DNA of 64,000 nt. Origin: Aphis gossypii. Lineage: Eukaryota; Arthropoda; Insecta; Hemiptera; Aphididae. Position numbers and translations under genes: made by a program. Numbering within the stretch: the first letter of the stretch is position 1; each line of letters begins with the position of its first letter. Location: assembly GCF_020184175.1 (NCBI RefSeq), contig NC_065530.1, forward strand, positions 64,271,260 through 64,335,259. The letters run 5' to 3'. Of the stretch, positions 22,928 through 36,900 are shown piece by piece. Below the pieces are notes generated by a model that made no database searches, had not been told where the DNA came from, and worked only from the letters and a program-made list of their open reading frames with translations.

Positions 22928-23112
22928 AAACATGTTTTTTTTTCTTCTGTAATCAATTATATTATATCAATCGCGTCCATCTTATTTTCCAGTAGCCCAA
23001 AAATCTCGGGTGACGCATGGTCGGGGATCAGTCCAAACTCGGTTAATGAGTCGATGCCCCGCGATATATTCAGTAGGTCACAGTCGTTATAAGTTTTATA
23101 TTGACCGTCGAT
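22928..23112 (-). other. Exon-like patch with strong donor, unknown
   Basis: On the minus strand the frame 23112 to 22957 is open for 51 codons before a TAA, with protein-like residues such as RGIDSLTEFGLIPDHASPEI. About 30 bases past the stop a donor, ATGTTT/GTAAGTGCC, has its intron starting at 22927. The plus strand has its own TTATTTTCCAG acceptor at about 22992 before an open patch. The region is more GC-rich than its flanks. Both strands look plausible and I cannot choose; it may be an untranslated exon or chance. Confidence 0.2.
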
Positions 23113-25677
23113 CTAATAAGCTATAAATATTCAGAGATGACAGTTCAAAATCACAACCAATCGAAATATTTGCATAGACCGCGAGAAACGTCAAGCTGAT
23201 CCGCAAAACGACGAGTTTATGTTTACGACGCGTGTTTATGTTATTATAATTTATAACAATTGTTGCCGCCCGACGAGTTGATTTGACGTATTAATGTTAT
23301 CGTCATCGTATCGTTTATAATTACTCAACTTCGAAGGGAACAATAAGTCGAGTAGTCGTGAATAGCCCGTGTAGGTACACGGGTACAAACGTTATTATGA
23401 CATAAATTAAGTGACACGTCTGAAAGACTGGTTTCTATAGTGATGATAATTACAGGTCATGCTACTTATTTTATAACGGATGATTATCTCACGGTGCAAT
23501 CGCGTTGTTTCAAGAAGATTATTAAAATTACGAGGCGGTCATAAAACTTTGAGAAATTATTTACCTTTTAATTAACACTACCTATCGTAAAATGAATTTA
23601 AAAAAAATATCTTTTAAATAATGCATTATGCAGCCGAATATCATCGTGAATCGTCTCATATGTAGTCGGTCAATTGTATCTGTGGGACAGCATTTTCTCG
23701 GAGCAAAACTCCACAACGCGTGTCGGAACTTTGATTTTTCTTATTAAATATATACAATATAATTCAAACAATACGACGGTGACGGTGATTTTTATGAAAT
23801 TTATAACTTTATGAACCTAAAAATATAATTAAGGGACCTTAAAGAATTTCACGAAATTTAAACGTATAAAATGTCTTCAAATCGCTATTAAGCGTAATGA
23901 ATTGTTATATACGAACCATTCAGCGCAGTCAATAGTATTGAAATATTTTATTTTATTTAATTTAATTACTCCGTATTAGGTAAATGTTATTTGAATTTTT
24001 ATTCACCGCTGTTGATTGCTACTACTCACGACAACAAGTGGTGTCGATCTTAGTTCCCGATACATGTACCGTTGTTGTAGAATTATAACACATAATCGTG
24101 TATTACAAATACTATGGTATAACGAAAAAAAATAAAATCACATACTGTATAGTACCCCATGATTTGAACGAAAATTTTGTTAATTTTCCGTTTCGTTCGA
24201 TATTACGCGCCGTATATACACGTATAATTCGGTAGTCTCACACCCCCGACATATCGTCGGTCGTACAATATATGTCCCCTCGTCTCGATGATTAATGGTG
24301 ATCACCCTTTGCACTGTTCCGCAGAGTATATTTGCGAGCGGTCCCCCATCCATGACCTTTGGTGCGCTCGTGCGCGGTTAAAGGTCGTCTATATATCCCC
24401 GTTTTAGTAGAATGGGTTCAAAATTGATTTGTCCGCTGGGTACTATTATTTTGTTGTTCTGAAAAATCTTGCTAATGACCGCGAAAGGGGGCTTTCGATT
24501 TTCGAATCCCTACGCACGTTCGGAATATATTGCACGTGTATATACGGTTCAACTGCAATATAGTGTATACACACTCGACCTTAACTTTGTAAATGACCGA
24601 CGCTGCAGTGTTGTGCGCGTGAGAAATAAACGCGTGTGTACAACAATCGTTTCGGAAGGTGGTACGTTATATACAGCACCATCGTAGTCGTCGACCTGTC
24701 AGCTTTTCAAAATCCACTCGTCGTGTACGTATTATTACTATTATTATATTATCGTGAAAAGAAAAAAAAATCATAATTTCCGTGTGCCTTCTGCCGGTCA
24801 TCATTTGAATCGGTACATTACGATGCAAATTGCTCGTCACTATACACACAAACACACACGCTCACAAAAAAATATATATATAAGAAAACCCGAACAGCGC
24901 AAATAATTTAGCAAATATCCTGCTTCATACACACATATATATAGGTATATGTATTATATTATATAGATGTTAGACGTGATTCACATTTTGCATTCATTAA
25001 AGAATATTTAAATGTGTACCTACTGTACGGTGTGTATGGAGCGTATATTGTGTAGATTGAGATAACAACAGTTACAACTTCAAAATGCTCTTCTTGTCTT
25101 CTGAATTTTGCTTCGATCGAGCTTGTGAATAAACTCCGCTTACGGTATTATCGTGGCGGCCAAAACGCAGCGTCGAGTGATCTGTGATACGTAATGATAT
25201 GTATATTTAGTTTTTATCTTATCTATAACCTGTAGCTGCCCCGTCGCCAACGAACAATAATTTATTGGTGTAAAAGTATAATTTCGGCAACTCCTGAAAT
25301 AATTTCCTTGTCTTCACAATTTTCTTGACGTATTGCGTTATAAATTGATCATCAAGTACATAATATTATATACTTAAATTACAAAAAAAGAAACATTGAA
25401 TACAATTTTTAAATTCTTAATCTATGACATAATAAAATACACGTGGCCTGTACATATTTCTTTATGATCTTTTTTAAAAAGTGATACCTATGAACAGGTA
25501 ATTAGTTCGACGTGAAGTAGTCTACCCATATAATATGAAAAAAAATGGCTATAATGCTCCGTAAACTGTAGAAAATATTGTATACCCACCTCGAATTTCT
25601 GCCAAGTCGCAACCTGTCATTCGTTTTTATTCGGTCTTCCCCGTGGTGTCCTGGAGTCGAACGGGAAAACATGAGAC

Positions 25678-25698
25678 GATGATGATGATGATGATGAT
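25678..25698. repeat. (GAT)7 microsatellite
   Basis: About seven GAT units followed by an imperfect continuation (AATGATGAC). In the minus-strand frames here it becomes a His or Ile run, so those frames are probably not genes. Confidence 0.85.
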
Positions 25699-25974
25699 AA
25701 TGATGACAAGTGTCGGCAAACGATAATCGGCCGCCGCCACCGCGTTCCATTCGAGGGCGAGGGAAATGCAAACACGGTAGGAAAAAACGCATATTACCTG
25801 CAGCACATACACCGCACAGTCGATGGGTGTTACAATATTATTGTGTGTGTGTTCGAGTATATCGACTGTAAGTATTGTATATATTGTTCGGCGCGTTTGA
25901 AAGCGTATATAATATTTGTTTTTGACCAGGCAGGCAAGGAAAAGATAACGATACGCACACGATACAGTACTATA

Positions 25975-25995
25975 TTATTATTATTATTATTATTA
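25975..25995. repeat. (ATT)7 microsatellite
   Basis: Uninterrupted ATT units that create Leu or Asn runs in the overlapping frames on the two strands. Confidence 0.85.
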
Positions 25996-28017
25996 TATAC
26001 GACACTCTCAACGTGTCGTCGGGTTCGTTGTCCATAAAACAAGCAATGATTTTACGATGACAATATTATATATACATGTTATATCATACACACTCGCGTA
26101 TACCTATATAATAATGTACGTTGTGTGTTTTTTCTTCCCGTTTTTATTTTATTTTATTTTTTTTCATTTTTTACGATCTCGTCGTGATGCAGTTTTTTAT
26201 TTCTGTTATTCCTATATATCCTATATATCTGAAACACGAAAGCGATATTATTATACTATGCAGCCGTAGGATAGCATGTCTAGAAGATATACCGTATACC
26301 TATAGGTACCGGCTATACCGTGAATTGCGATCGTTTGTGCCGGTCGGTCGGTTCGCGGACTAGAGACTTGAACCGCGTAAATTATAATATATACGCGTAT
26401 TATAGCCGTATCGATGTTATGCTGTCTATTAAAACCACGCGAGTGTAAGACTTTTTCTAACGTTTTAAACTCACTAGGCTTAGCTATGTTTTAATAAACA
26501 TAAAACGATCTTTTTTAAAATCTGAATATTATATATTATACTATTATTTAAACTATCATAATATACCGGCGAGTTTTTAACTGCGTTAGGTATTCTATAC
26601 AAAATGATGACATTTCCTCAAAATAAAAGTGGCGGATCAATTGATTTAGGTGTGTTAAATTATTTCAAAGTATTTTTTTGTCCAGTTAAAAAATAGTTAT
26701 TTTTATTTGTTATAATAATAGCAAACGAGATAATATTCACGACTGCTGCACAATCTCCAATTGTGGTACCGTTGTCCGGTGCTGCACGACACGATATAAT
26801 AATACGCGACCATCGTGTTATTATATTATATTATACATATATAGCTTCGTCGCAGTACATACGATTATATAATAATAATAATACATCGATTCGTCTTAAC
26901 TGTTATAAATATTATAATAATGCGGTGTAAAGGTAATATCATACCATTTTTTTTTTTATTATTATACTGTCTTTTTCTCGGCCGTCGTCAGCGTTGTTCG
27001 CCATAACTATATACATCTGCACTTGCGCAGATACTTTTATTCGATATAACTGCAAGTGGCAAGTGAACACTGAAAAACAGTATATGTGTCGGTGTAACTA
27101 TATATATATATATAACACTACCGTCCGGTATCCGTACGCTATAGGAAGCGGATGAATAATATACGCGACGAGACACGATCAACCTCGCTCGTTTCGCGCG
27201 TACGGTCACGACTTCACATATAGTGCCTGTAAGACTCGCGTCTATAATACCATTATATTATATAGTAGTACCTGTAATAATATAATTTATGCGCGTACAT
27301 GCTCGTCTCCGAAAATATTAATAATTACACACTGCCATTATTAGTCATTAATGACATTACACCGGTGGCCGGACTGCAGGGCTGACGTAATCCCACGAAA
27401 CTACACATGAGTTTTCGTATCGGCGTTTTATCGTCATCATCATCGCCGTCGTCATTATTGTTATTTATCATCATTTTATTGCGTAGCGTATATAGTTTTG
27501 AATAACCTCTGCGGCCTTGTGGCGCACATCACCCTAACATCGCCCAATTTTCTAAAAATGTCTAAACGGTCTGCGCTCGTACGTCGTTTATCGTGAAAGC
27601 TTTAATATGAGCTATAATACTGAAGCGAATCTATCATCAGCCGTCTCGTAATCACCAAAATGAATTATCAATTATCATTATACTGCAAGTACTTATTATA
27701 CGTCCCGACCCCAACGACCAATATTTACGGAAGCTCTGGATGATTCTTATGGTTATTGCATAACAGTGATTTTTCTCTCTGCAAAAATGTACACCTGCAC
27801 GTACTATACTTGTTTTTGAAAAAAAAAATGTTATTGCATAGTTTTAAAAATCATTACAATTAAAAAAATTTACGTAGGTAATAATAATATGCTTTATATA
27901 GGTAGGTTTTGAAATAACAATAAATAATACTCGAAATTAGGTATGTAAAAAGATTAATATACTTCCCACCTTCGCAATACGTGTAATAATTATAATTTAT
28001 TTATATTTCATGCATAG

Positions 28018-28198
28018 GTACATGATAATAATTTATAAGTTTACATCGGCCGTCGGAGTGCGGGTATACGAGTTTTTTCTTTACCCCGTGAAATTATTAT
28101 TCGAGTCGTGTCTTCGCGAAAACTATGTACATATGCGGTCAGACGGCGAAAATGGCCGACCAGCAATAAACTGGTTGTCCCGACGATATGATCCGCTG
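28018..28198 (+). CDS. Possible internal exon, unknown protein
   Basis: An acceptor-like TTCATGCATAG ends at 28017 after a T-rich stretch, and the patch ends at GATCCGCTG/GTAAGTGG, an excellent donor (GT at 28199). One frame is open across all 181 bases (one leading base, then 60 codons). Codon use is balanced rather than AT-driven, with segments such as ENYVHMRSDGENGRPAINW and no low-complexity runs. An in-frame ATG lies just upstream at 28010, so an initiating exon is a weaker alternative. The local GC is above the flanks. The exon ends in phase 0, which does not join in an open frame to the exon pair 42653/53174, so it would belong to another transcript or isoform. No family is recognised. 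Confidence 0.35.
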
Positions 28199-31100
28199 GT
28201 AAGTGGTAACTAGTCAGCGCGTGCACCGTTATTGATTGATCACAGACCCTTCGGCGTCAGACAGGATCACTCCTCTGCCACGCGTATAACGATAATTATT
28301 CTACAAATACGCTGTATCGTTGTAAAATGCATTTTGTGTACAGTACTCGATTTCGGAACGTGCGAGATGAAATACTATTTTATTTTTGAACACATAAACG
28401 GAAAATCATCCATCGATTCCATTGTCAATAGGAAAATATTATTATGATCTTTCCCCGTCCCTCTAAAAGGCAGCGACGATTTCAACTCTCGTTTTACGTC
28501 ATAAAATCGGACTATAAAATCTAGGGGCGGTTGTTTTTTGTCATAATAATATCAAATCAATACATCTATCGTATCGAAAAATATGAAAACTGACGAAACC
28601 GTCCGAATCGCGGACACTCGGTGGTGGTTATATATATATATATTATACACACACACACACACACACGCATATTGTCGGAAACAATACGAAACGATTTACA
28701 CACATTATCATCGTAGGACGAGACGTCTTATAAATCCGTGGCGATGTGACACCCATACGTCTGTCTGGGCCGATGAGGTCTGTAATCGGATATGGCTATA
28801 TGTCGAGTCTACGCGGACACGTCGTCTGCCGTTGTGAACCAGTTTTAACGATATTATTTGATCGCGATGCGACCGGGCACTCTCAAACGATCGTCCCCGT
28901 TTCTCCGAAAAATTTAAGATTTGCCGATGAAAAAATTTCATAAAAAAAAAAAAAATGTCAGCGCAAACATCCCGCCGTGAAACGACCATGCCCGTACAGT
29001 ATTACGATATTATACCGATTGTAAAAGTCTTCCGCGACGGTGGCATGTCGACCTTGACGGTCCGATCGAGATATTTTCAGAACACACAATCACACGATTT
29101 ATTATCGTATTATTCGCGACGAATGTGGATTTTAAGGGTCCATTGCGGACCATGTATTATGGGCCGTAACCGTTTTCCTCCAAAAAAATAAAATGAATCT
29201 TGATAATTTCCCTCTAACAAATAAAATAATAAAATATTAAGTATATAATATCTAAGTATACACTCACCCCCGTATAAAAAATACTCATCACTGTCCCCTC
29301 AGTTTGTCGGTATTAGATATTACCGTCTGTACATCTATATAACGATAAGTATAGTTATCTACGATTTATTCGTAAGTCATACGATTATAATATATGGTTA
29401 AGGTTTCGATTCTGTCGAATAAATATTATTTTGACCCTCCCCATACACTAGTTTTTTTTTCTACACACTTAAGCTACCGATAACAGTCGTAGGAGATACC
29501 GTCGTCGTTCCACGCGTCACGCTGCACGTCGTAATAATTAGGTATATACGTATATCGTGGATTTAATTTGATATATTGTGAACGCTCGATAACGTGCACG
29601 CCACGCGTGGTTCGCGGATGTATAATACCATAAGAAATAGTATAGGTAGTATATCGTCGGCACCGATCGCCGTTCATAATATATTATTATATTAACATAA
29701 TTGTAATAATTGTGTCGTGTCAGTGGGTCACCGCCGTCGCGTTGATGTGGGAACATATAATGGATATAATATATTATTCTTATTCGTCTATATAGGTCTA
29801 TCTATATAATATCTATATAATAATCCGATCACACGGCTGCGAACGATATATACGTATATACACGGTTGTGGGAGCCCCCGTTGACGTCTACATCGAGGCC
29901 CGCCGACCAGACGTGCGGTGGATACGATATACGACGATGTGCGTATGGAGGTGTATTGTATGTATAATATGACTGTGTGTGTGTGTGCAAAACGTCATTA
30001 TAATAACAATATATTATATATATGTATAATACGACGATGATATATACGTATAATCTTCATTGCAGCGTACGCTCGCAGAATATCGATCGACCCGTCGCGT
30101 ATATAATCATATTATTATAATACAGGTACTATGTAGGAAAGTGGTAGCTGCATTATAATATTATATTGTGCCTGTATACTATCATAATCAATAATCACAT
30201 CTTAAAAAACCGTGAACGGCTGTGTGCAACGATCCGGCGACGAGGCGACTAATTATAATATTATAAAAATCAAAAGCGTGTGCTCATTATGTATTTTATA
30301 TACCTACTAGCTGAAAATAAGTATAGATCGTTTTTTTAAACTCGTAGTAGGTACCTACTATATTATGGAAACATCCATAAGTGCATAATATTATTATGAA
30401 ATACGAGGGAGCCGTGAAAAGATCGCTTATTTAAAGTTATACAATATTGTATTATTGCTATGCTCGTGCAACCGTAAATAAAGATATTGTGTTATCGTAG
30501 TAATTCGTGGCGATAGGCTTCTAAAAAACCTCTATACCTTGGTTAGGTTTGAATAAGTAAAAAAAAAAAAAATGAATAAATTAAATGAATTGTAAATATT
30601 ATGATATAATATGTTAATAAAAGTAGCTCTAAAATAGACTTAAACGGTTTGCACTGTTTGCAGAAAAATAAATTTAAAAAATAATAATGGTATATTTCAA
30701 CACGTTAGGTATGTGATAATATTTAGTTCGAAATATAATTTTCTCATTATTTTATTAACATTGTAACTGTACAGCTTAAGTGCTTTTAACATTTTAGTTT
30801 GTGTAATGTATAGCTAGGTAATGTAAGGTTTTCATTTAAAGTTTCAACCGGTTTTGAATCTTTTCAAATCTCACAAAAATTTTAAGACTCTTAACCTTTT
30901 CAACTTACAAATTATCGTGTAATGGTCGAAAGTAACAATTTTATGATGATATTCTTGAGTTCGTGTATTGTCATGCGAAAAGGTGCAATTTCGGGAAGAC
31001 CGAAATTACAGCAGGAGACGGCGGCGTGCAATAAGAATATACATTACGCGAATGTGCTTGCAAACCAGTAGTAACCTGAGATGGTGGGTCGACGAATCCC

Positions 31101-33714
31101 GTTAGTATATATGATGCTTACTCCGGTTTTGTCAGTCGTTATCATTAAACTACACAAAACAACCGTATTATAAATTAATTTAACATTATAATAATATTAT
31201 GTACGCTTTTTTTTTATTTTGGCTATTTTCCGTTTCTCTCACACATTATGTTTCACGAGAATTTAAATTACACGTATATCCGGCTACTATACAGCTACAT
31301 TATATTACAACCAGGTTCGCAGTATTTTTCAAGATCAACAATGAACATCGTAAATATTCTCTACATTACTGCAGTATATTATTATTAGCTTAAGGATTTT
31401 TCATTCATTTACAAGTATGTGAAGAGGTTGATGAATTTTATTTAAAACTTACACGACTAATTGCAGAATAATAGCGGTACCTAACTGTAAAAAATAAAAC
31501 GACGAATGTTGTATACGGATTACGTGTACTATAATAAAATATCGAGTGAGCTATTATAATAGCACACAGATAGTCTAATTTCACTCGATCGAGAATTTAA
31601 AATACTCTCAAATTTTTACAAATCAATGCGTTTATTAGTAATATAAATTTTTTTAAAAATACGGAAAAAATTAATTTAGATTATTATTTGATTTTTTTTT
31701 AAGAACTATAATATAGTTACTAGAGTTTAATTTTTAATCCATAAGTATAATTACATCGTTAGCTACTGAAGTTCATGTCGAAAAGGACCCATTATTTTAC
31801 TTGGAAAATAAAAACTACATACGAACTTCAGTACTGCATATACAGGACGTATCACATTAAAACTAAAACAGGTCTGATAATTGAAATTCAGCCAAAAAAT
31901 CGTTATATATACTACAACCGGTTTAAACGCACATTTTTAACATTTTTTTTTTTTTTGGACCGTATCGGTGTAACTAAAACTCCTAACTACAAAACTCATT
32001 TATATTTTTTCTCATTATATTATGTACACATTTACAATATATTGATTTTGAAAATCTTTTAATGATTTTCGCTGTATATGCATTTGTTGTGCAAAAAAAT
32101 ACTATATTTTTAATCAATTTTGATTTATGTCATGAAATTTAAAATTTGTCCCAACGAACGCTAAAACGGCTAGTAACAATAATAATTAAGCCGTCTATGC
32201 ATGTGTACACAAGTATTTAAAATTTTAAACAGACAAAAAACCATGAAAATGTATTGAAAATTTTTACTTTTTTTATCGTTATTATCTTAAAATTTACTAT
32301 TTTTTTTACATTTTAAAATAAGAACGAGTTTTTAATTTCATACCTATTCCATAAACCTATATATTATATATATATATTTTTTTTTTTTTTGAGATTATTT
32401 CGTTGTACGAAAATTGAATTTTAAACCAGAATAATAACTTTTAATAGGTAAAAATTAAAATGGCCGTTAAATTACAAAAGGACGACGCTACTGTGCATAT
32501 TATTTTGATACCCCTTATATTAGTGAATATTTTATGTTTGTTTTAATCGTTGGGTTGAGCGCGTATTAATGTATTTTTCGAAACATAAAAGCATAACATA
32601 ACATTCGTCCTTATAAATACGTGCTGCAGTATATTACGTATAATATACCTATGTATTAAAATTTCGTACATCGCCTTAAGACAGTTACATCCACTAATAG
32701 GACGGAGTAGATGTGTACATATATATAGCGTTCGTCTGCGTTCGATTTACATACAAATAATAACAATAATAATGTAACTTAAGAGGACGTTATATTATTA
32801 TATTATAGAAGCCGCGTGTTGTTGGATTGTCATTATCATTAACCATTGCCAAAAGGAAACTATATAAACAGGTTTCGTACACGCCGCAATCGTCTGAAGT
32901 ACTTTTCGACGTGGCTTGTAGATATTTAATATTGTTATTACTTGGCGACTACGTACATATAATATTATAATTTTTAAAAATATATAATAAGCGTACATCT
33001 CAAAACGTAACCTAACTTATTCATAATTATGATCTAACGTACGTAACAATTTTCGAATTTTAATATCGTGCGATCGTAGTACATCAAATATCAATATTAT
33101 ATAATAGAAACACATGCGCTTTTTACAATTAAGTTATTAGTGTGACGATACATATATATTATAATTTACTCAAATATTTCGGTCTTCGTTCAATGTATAG
33201 ATACACGATTTTAAGTTTTCATTGGTACTACTTAAATAATATTCAAGGTTATATTAAATCAATAATATTATATGTATATGTATATAATATTATTTATCAT
33301 AATATAATAAAAGTATTTATTTATAATGATTATAATGGTTCTCGGGCAGATTGTCTACAACAACAATTATATTGTACGTTTTGATTTTATATTGTATGTA
33401 CTTTGTGTAGTGTAATACAATATTTTACATTATTCATATTGCTATTCTTATTAGGAACAATAATTAAAACACAACCGATAACCGAGTATGAGTAATGAGT
33501 ATACCTAGAACAACATTGTTCAATATTTGAATTAGTACACAAAAGTTACGAACAACTCAGTTTACTATCATAATTTATTAAGTTAAATAAATTCAAATTC
33601 AGATTTTTTTAATTAATTATAAACACATTATATTTATAAAAATATAATATTATTATATAATACATAAATACTAGTATAAATCTTATTCAAAAGTTAATCA
33701 TCATATTTCTATAG
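28199..33714. other. Mixed AT-rich stretch, no supported gene
   Basis: Moderately GC-rich between about 28.2 and 29.2 kb and again near 29.85 kb, where several frames on both strands stay open, but none has matched splice signals. From about 30.2 to 33.7 kb it is AT-rich. The 95-codon frame at 31775-32062 is rich in Lys, Tyr, Ile and Phe, as AT-rich noncoding DNA predicts. Confidence 0.4.
28629..28666. repeat. (TA)n (AC)10 compound microsatellite
   Basis: A TA run from about 28629 to 28642 followed by ten AC units at 28647-28666. It lies inside the frame 28583-28837 and gives the alternating Tyr-Ile and Thr-His run there, marking that frame as unlikely to be a gene. Confidence 0.9.
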
Positions 33715-33924
33715 CTATTCACGCATAATTATAATTTGAAAAGCATCAAAATCAATGATCGCTCTTCTAAAATCAATACGCATTCCACCTTCCTTCATTA
33801 TAGACTTGTGCAAAATTGTAGATGAATCGACATTGCTGATTTTAACCAAGTTCATCTACAGCCGTTCTAGGGATATTAAAATCTGCACAACGACCGCAAA
33901 CACAATGTGCGGATGTGTGAGGTT
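33715..33924 (-). pseudogene. Exon-like segment with apparent frameshift
   Basis: On the minus strand a strong acceptor, a CT-rich tract ending CTTCTTTAG at about 33925, precedes an open patch with CVCGRCADFNIPRTAVDELG that stops at 33842. Overlapping it in the next frame, an ATG at 33855-33853 opens 46 residues to TAG 33715, with MNLVKISNVDSSTI and MRIDFRRAIIDFDAF. The two patches read as one protein-like stretch broken by a one-base shift, which suggests a decayed exon or relic; alternatively only the second frame is real, entered through an acceptor such as GGCTGTAG just before the ATG. I do not recognise the product. It sits in AT-rich DNA with no neighbouring exon candidates. Confidence 0.3.
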
Positions 33925-36900
33925 CTAAAGAAGAAAGAGAGGGAGAATGTGAACAAAATGATAAAAAACCACATATACGAATGATAATGGTCGTGTGATA
34001 TAATTTTAATGAAGAAGACAGCTCGCAATTATATTTGTTGTTATTTGGACCATTGTTGTTCGTGTCTGCGCGCGCCCGCGCGTGTGTATATATCTGTTAG
34101 TGTGTGTGTTGTCGGAGACGAAGGTGATGGATAAAAGGAAACCGGCAGTAGTATAGTATTTTTTGTGTGTGTCTCTTGTGAGTATTCGCTGCACGATGAG
34201 CGATTCAAGTATACTATATATTATATATAATATATATACCGAAAACCCAGGGGTCCCGGAGGCCCTCTCAGGCTCTCTATCTCTCTCTTTTGGTTTTCGC
34301 ATCTATGTATATTATACGTCACACAAGGTCAGTGACCATACATTTTATTTGCCACGTCTAGAGACCGGGCGAATATAATAAAATTGTGTACATCGCCATC
34401 GCGCAGGTCGGAAGGCGAAACGATACAGCGATCGATATAGATATACGTATATATAATATACGTTGTATAGTCGGTTGTCAAATAAAATTATTTTGCCTTC
34501 TCGCTGAAACATTTTTTCGCTCGAAAGAGGGAAGCAGAGTAAGCAATAAGTGCTCTAAGGTGACTTGGTGACAAATCGAAAGATGTTTTTTTTAATATTA
34601 TGTGTTTATAAATGTTAATAATTACATTGTTTATTATAGATGTAATTTGATAAAAAATATATATATATATATTAAATAAGATAAATTTTTTATTTTAAAT
34701 ATTTCACGACTGTCAAAATAAGAGTTGGGATAAAATCTCTGCACGTAGGGTACAAACCCCCCTATATGCTATTTTAAATTTTTTATGTCATATTTGTATA
34801 TACATTTTTTCATCGCCACGTTTTATTCATTTATTTTCGTTTTCATTTTTTTTCTTTGCTGCAGTTGTCTATTCAATTTCGAACTCTACAATAGCTATTG
34901 TGGATTTTGAATGAAACATGTATATTGTATTATAGCGGTATATAAAGAATTCCATGATAACATATATTATATTATTATGTATTAATTCGATGTCCTAGTA
35001 TTTATTTTCAAAATTTCAAGAGAAAAATAATTATTTATATATGATTGAAAAACGTAAAAGATCGACTGACCATATTATATACATTATACAATATACATAG
35101 ATACTATATGGATACATTAAACGTGTATAATATGTATACAGTATACAAATCGAAATATATTTTTATATTGTTCAAACATTTAAAATGACAACAGCAAAAT
35201 GCTTCGTTTCTCAAATTCTAATATAAACACAAAATGTCCAGTTAAAGGCTTATTTAGGACACCATTCACGATTTCCTAAAAATCGAACAGAAAATCCTAA
35301 TCATATTATCACAAAGCTTAATAATAATAATATAATAGGCATTGGAGGCGTATTTGACCATCGGTAAAAGTGTAAAACGACTAGATAAATCTAAAAAGCG
35401 TATCGTATGACGCAATAACTAAACTAGAAATGGTATTATCGTCGAAAGCCACAGAATATCAGAACCACCAACGTATTCGTTCTAATTCTTTGCTTCGTTC
35501 ATGGGCAAACTGTTACGTGGTTAAATACATAACATACACAAATATACTATATATATCAACACTATTCTATGCTTTGCATGCTTATCAATATTATAATAAA
35601 AATACCTATACAACATAATATGATAATATTTAGTTTGCGTTCATATTTTCGAGAGTAAAAATCGAATGAGAACAAAGAACATCTTTAGATCACTTTGTCG
35701 TATTTAACAATAGTAATAGGTATGTTTGTATAACTTGTATCATCATTATCTGTGTATATATATATTTTTTTCTGCAACAATTCTACGTCGCATGATCATT
35801 TTCGTGGTATGTACACAATAACGCTTAATAGGTATATTGTAAGCGTGCCACTCGCGAACTGTTACCGTAATTATTGCTACCGCCACCGACTGGCGATAAT
35901 GCAAGACGCGAATAAAATAAAATAGAGATGACATGGTCCAAACACGATTTCGCTAACGCCGAACTGTTAAGTGCAGACACAAAATATACACAACGCACCG
36001 CGCGTCGCGTCCACGCCGAACATCTATAATAACCCGTGATTAGGTTATTATTTTATGAACAACGCATATCTATAATGTGAATAATTCGAGATTTCGTGTA
36101 CCATTCTACTGTCGAGGCAAAACCAATTATCTCGAAGACATTTAAGCGGTAAAAATAGAAACAACGCGCAAATCATATTATATTGTTTACCCCGGAAGCG
36201 GTCTCGTGCAGCTAATTGTGGCGCAAATCACGCACCTCCCGAGCTTGTCGACATATAATGATGTCATTATATATTATTTATTTAATATTTATAAATATTA
36301 TATTCAAGATGATATCGATTTCACTGTATCAATTGATTGAAATTGCGCAGTTTTATATTGTATATTCGTATAATATACACTTCGGTATTATGGCCGTATA
36401 TAACATTCTAAAATAATCGAACGATTAAGTCTTTGTTACAAAATATACATTTTATACACCGAAATATCTCTATAAATCTAATGAAGTCATACACCTCTAT
36501 GTCATGCGTAAATAGTAACCATAGTGTATAATACCTCCTGCAATAATAAAATATGAAAACCAATTTTCACAAGGGAAAAAAACACTAGTAGCGGCTGCTT
36601 TTGACACCGCAAAGATCGTTAGTTTGCACAATCCCGTAACAGCTCTCTTAGTTTTTATAGAATATTATATTTATACGAATCGCGTTTGTTGCACATCAAT
36701 TCGGATTTTTTTTTCACCGCCCAAAAGTCCGTACGTATTTTTTTTCATGTAAAATTGATCGTAACTAATCGTTAAACTGCACACAATAATAATAATATTA
36801 ACGTAATATATGTAATACGATACACAAATATGGATCGACAGACCGTAGTGATGTGAGGTCGAAGGCCTTGGTGAAGATGGCGATTGCGAAAATCGTACGA

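Larger units (their letters stand above)
23113..28017. other. AT-rich stretch with scattered GC-richer patches
   Basis: No supported exon. Notable items are a palindromic pair of AAAGGTC half-sites followed by a TATA-like stretch (24354-24396), a (GAT)7 repeat (25678-25698) and an (ATT)7 repeat (25975-25995). Open frames at 24469-24687, 25502-25812 and 25830-26363 run through simple repeats and lack splice context. Confidence 0.45.

Noticed and set aside
23407..23547. 48-codon plus-strand open frame after an ATTACAG
   Set aside because: Open frame extends through the supposed acceptor, so the splice site adds no support; within chance for this length.
29538..29990. GC-richer patch near 29.85 kb open in several minus frames
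   Set aside because: At least two frames are equally open and protein-like; no acceptor or donor fits.
31775..32062. 95-codon plus-strand frame starting with ATG
   Set aside because: Rich in Lys, Tyr, Ile, Phe with a T-run-derived poly-Phe; typical of AT-rich noncoding sequence. No domain or splice context.
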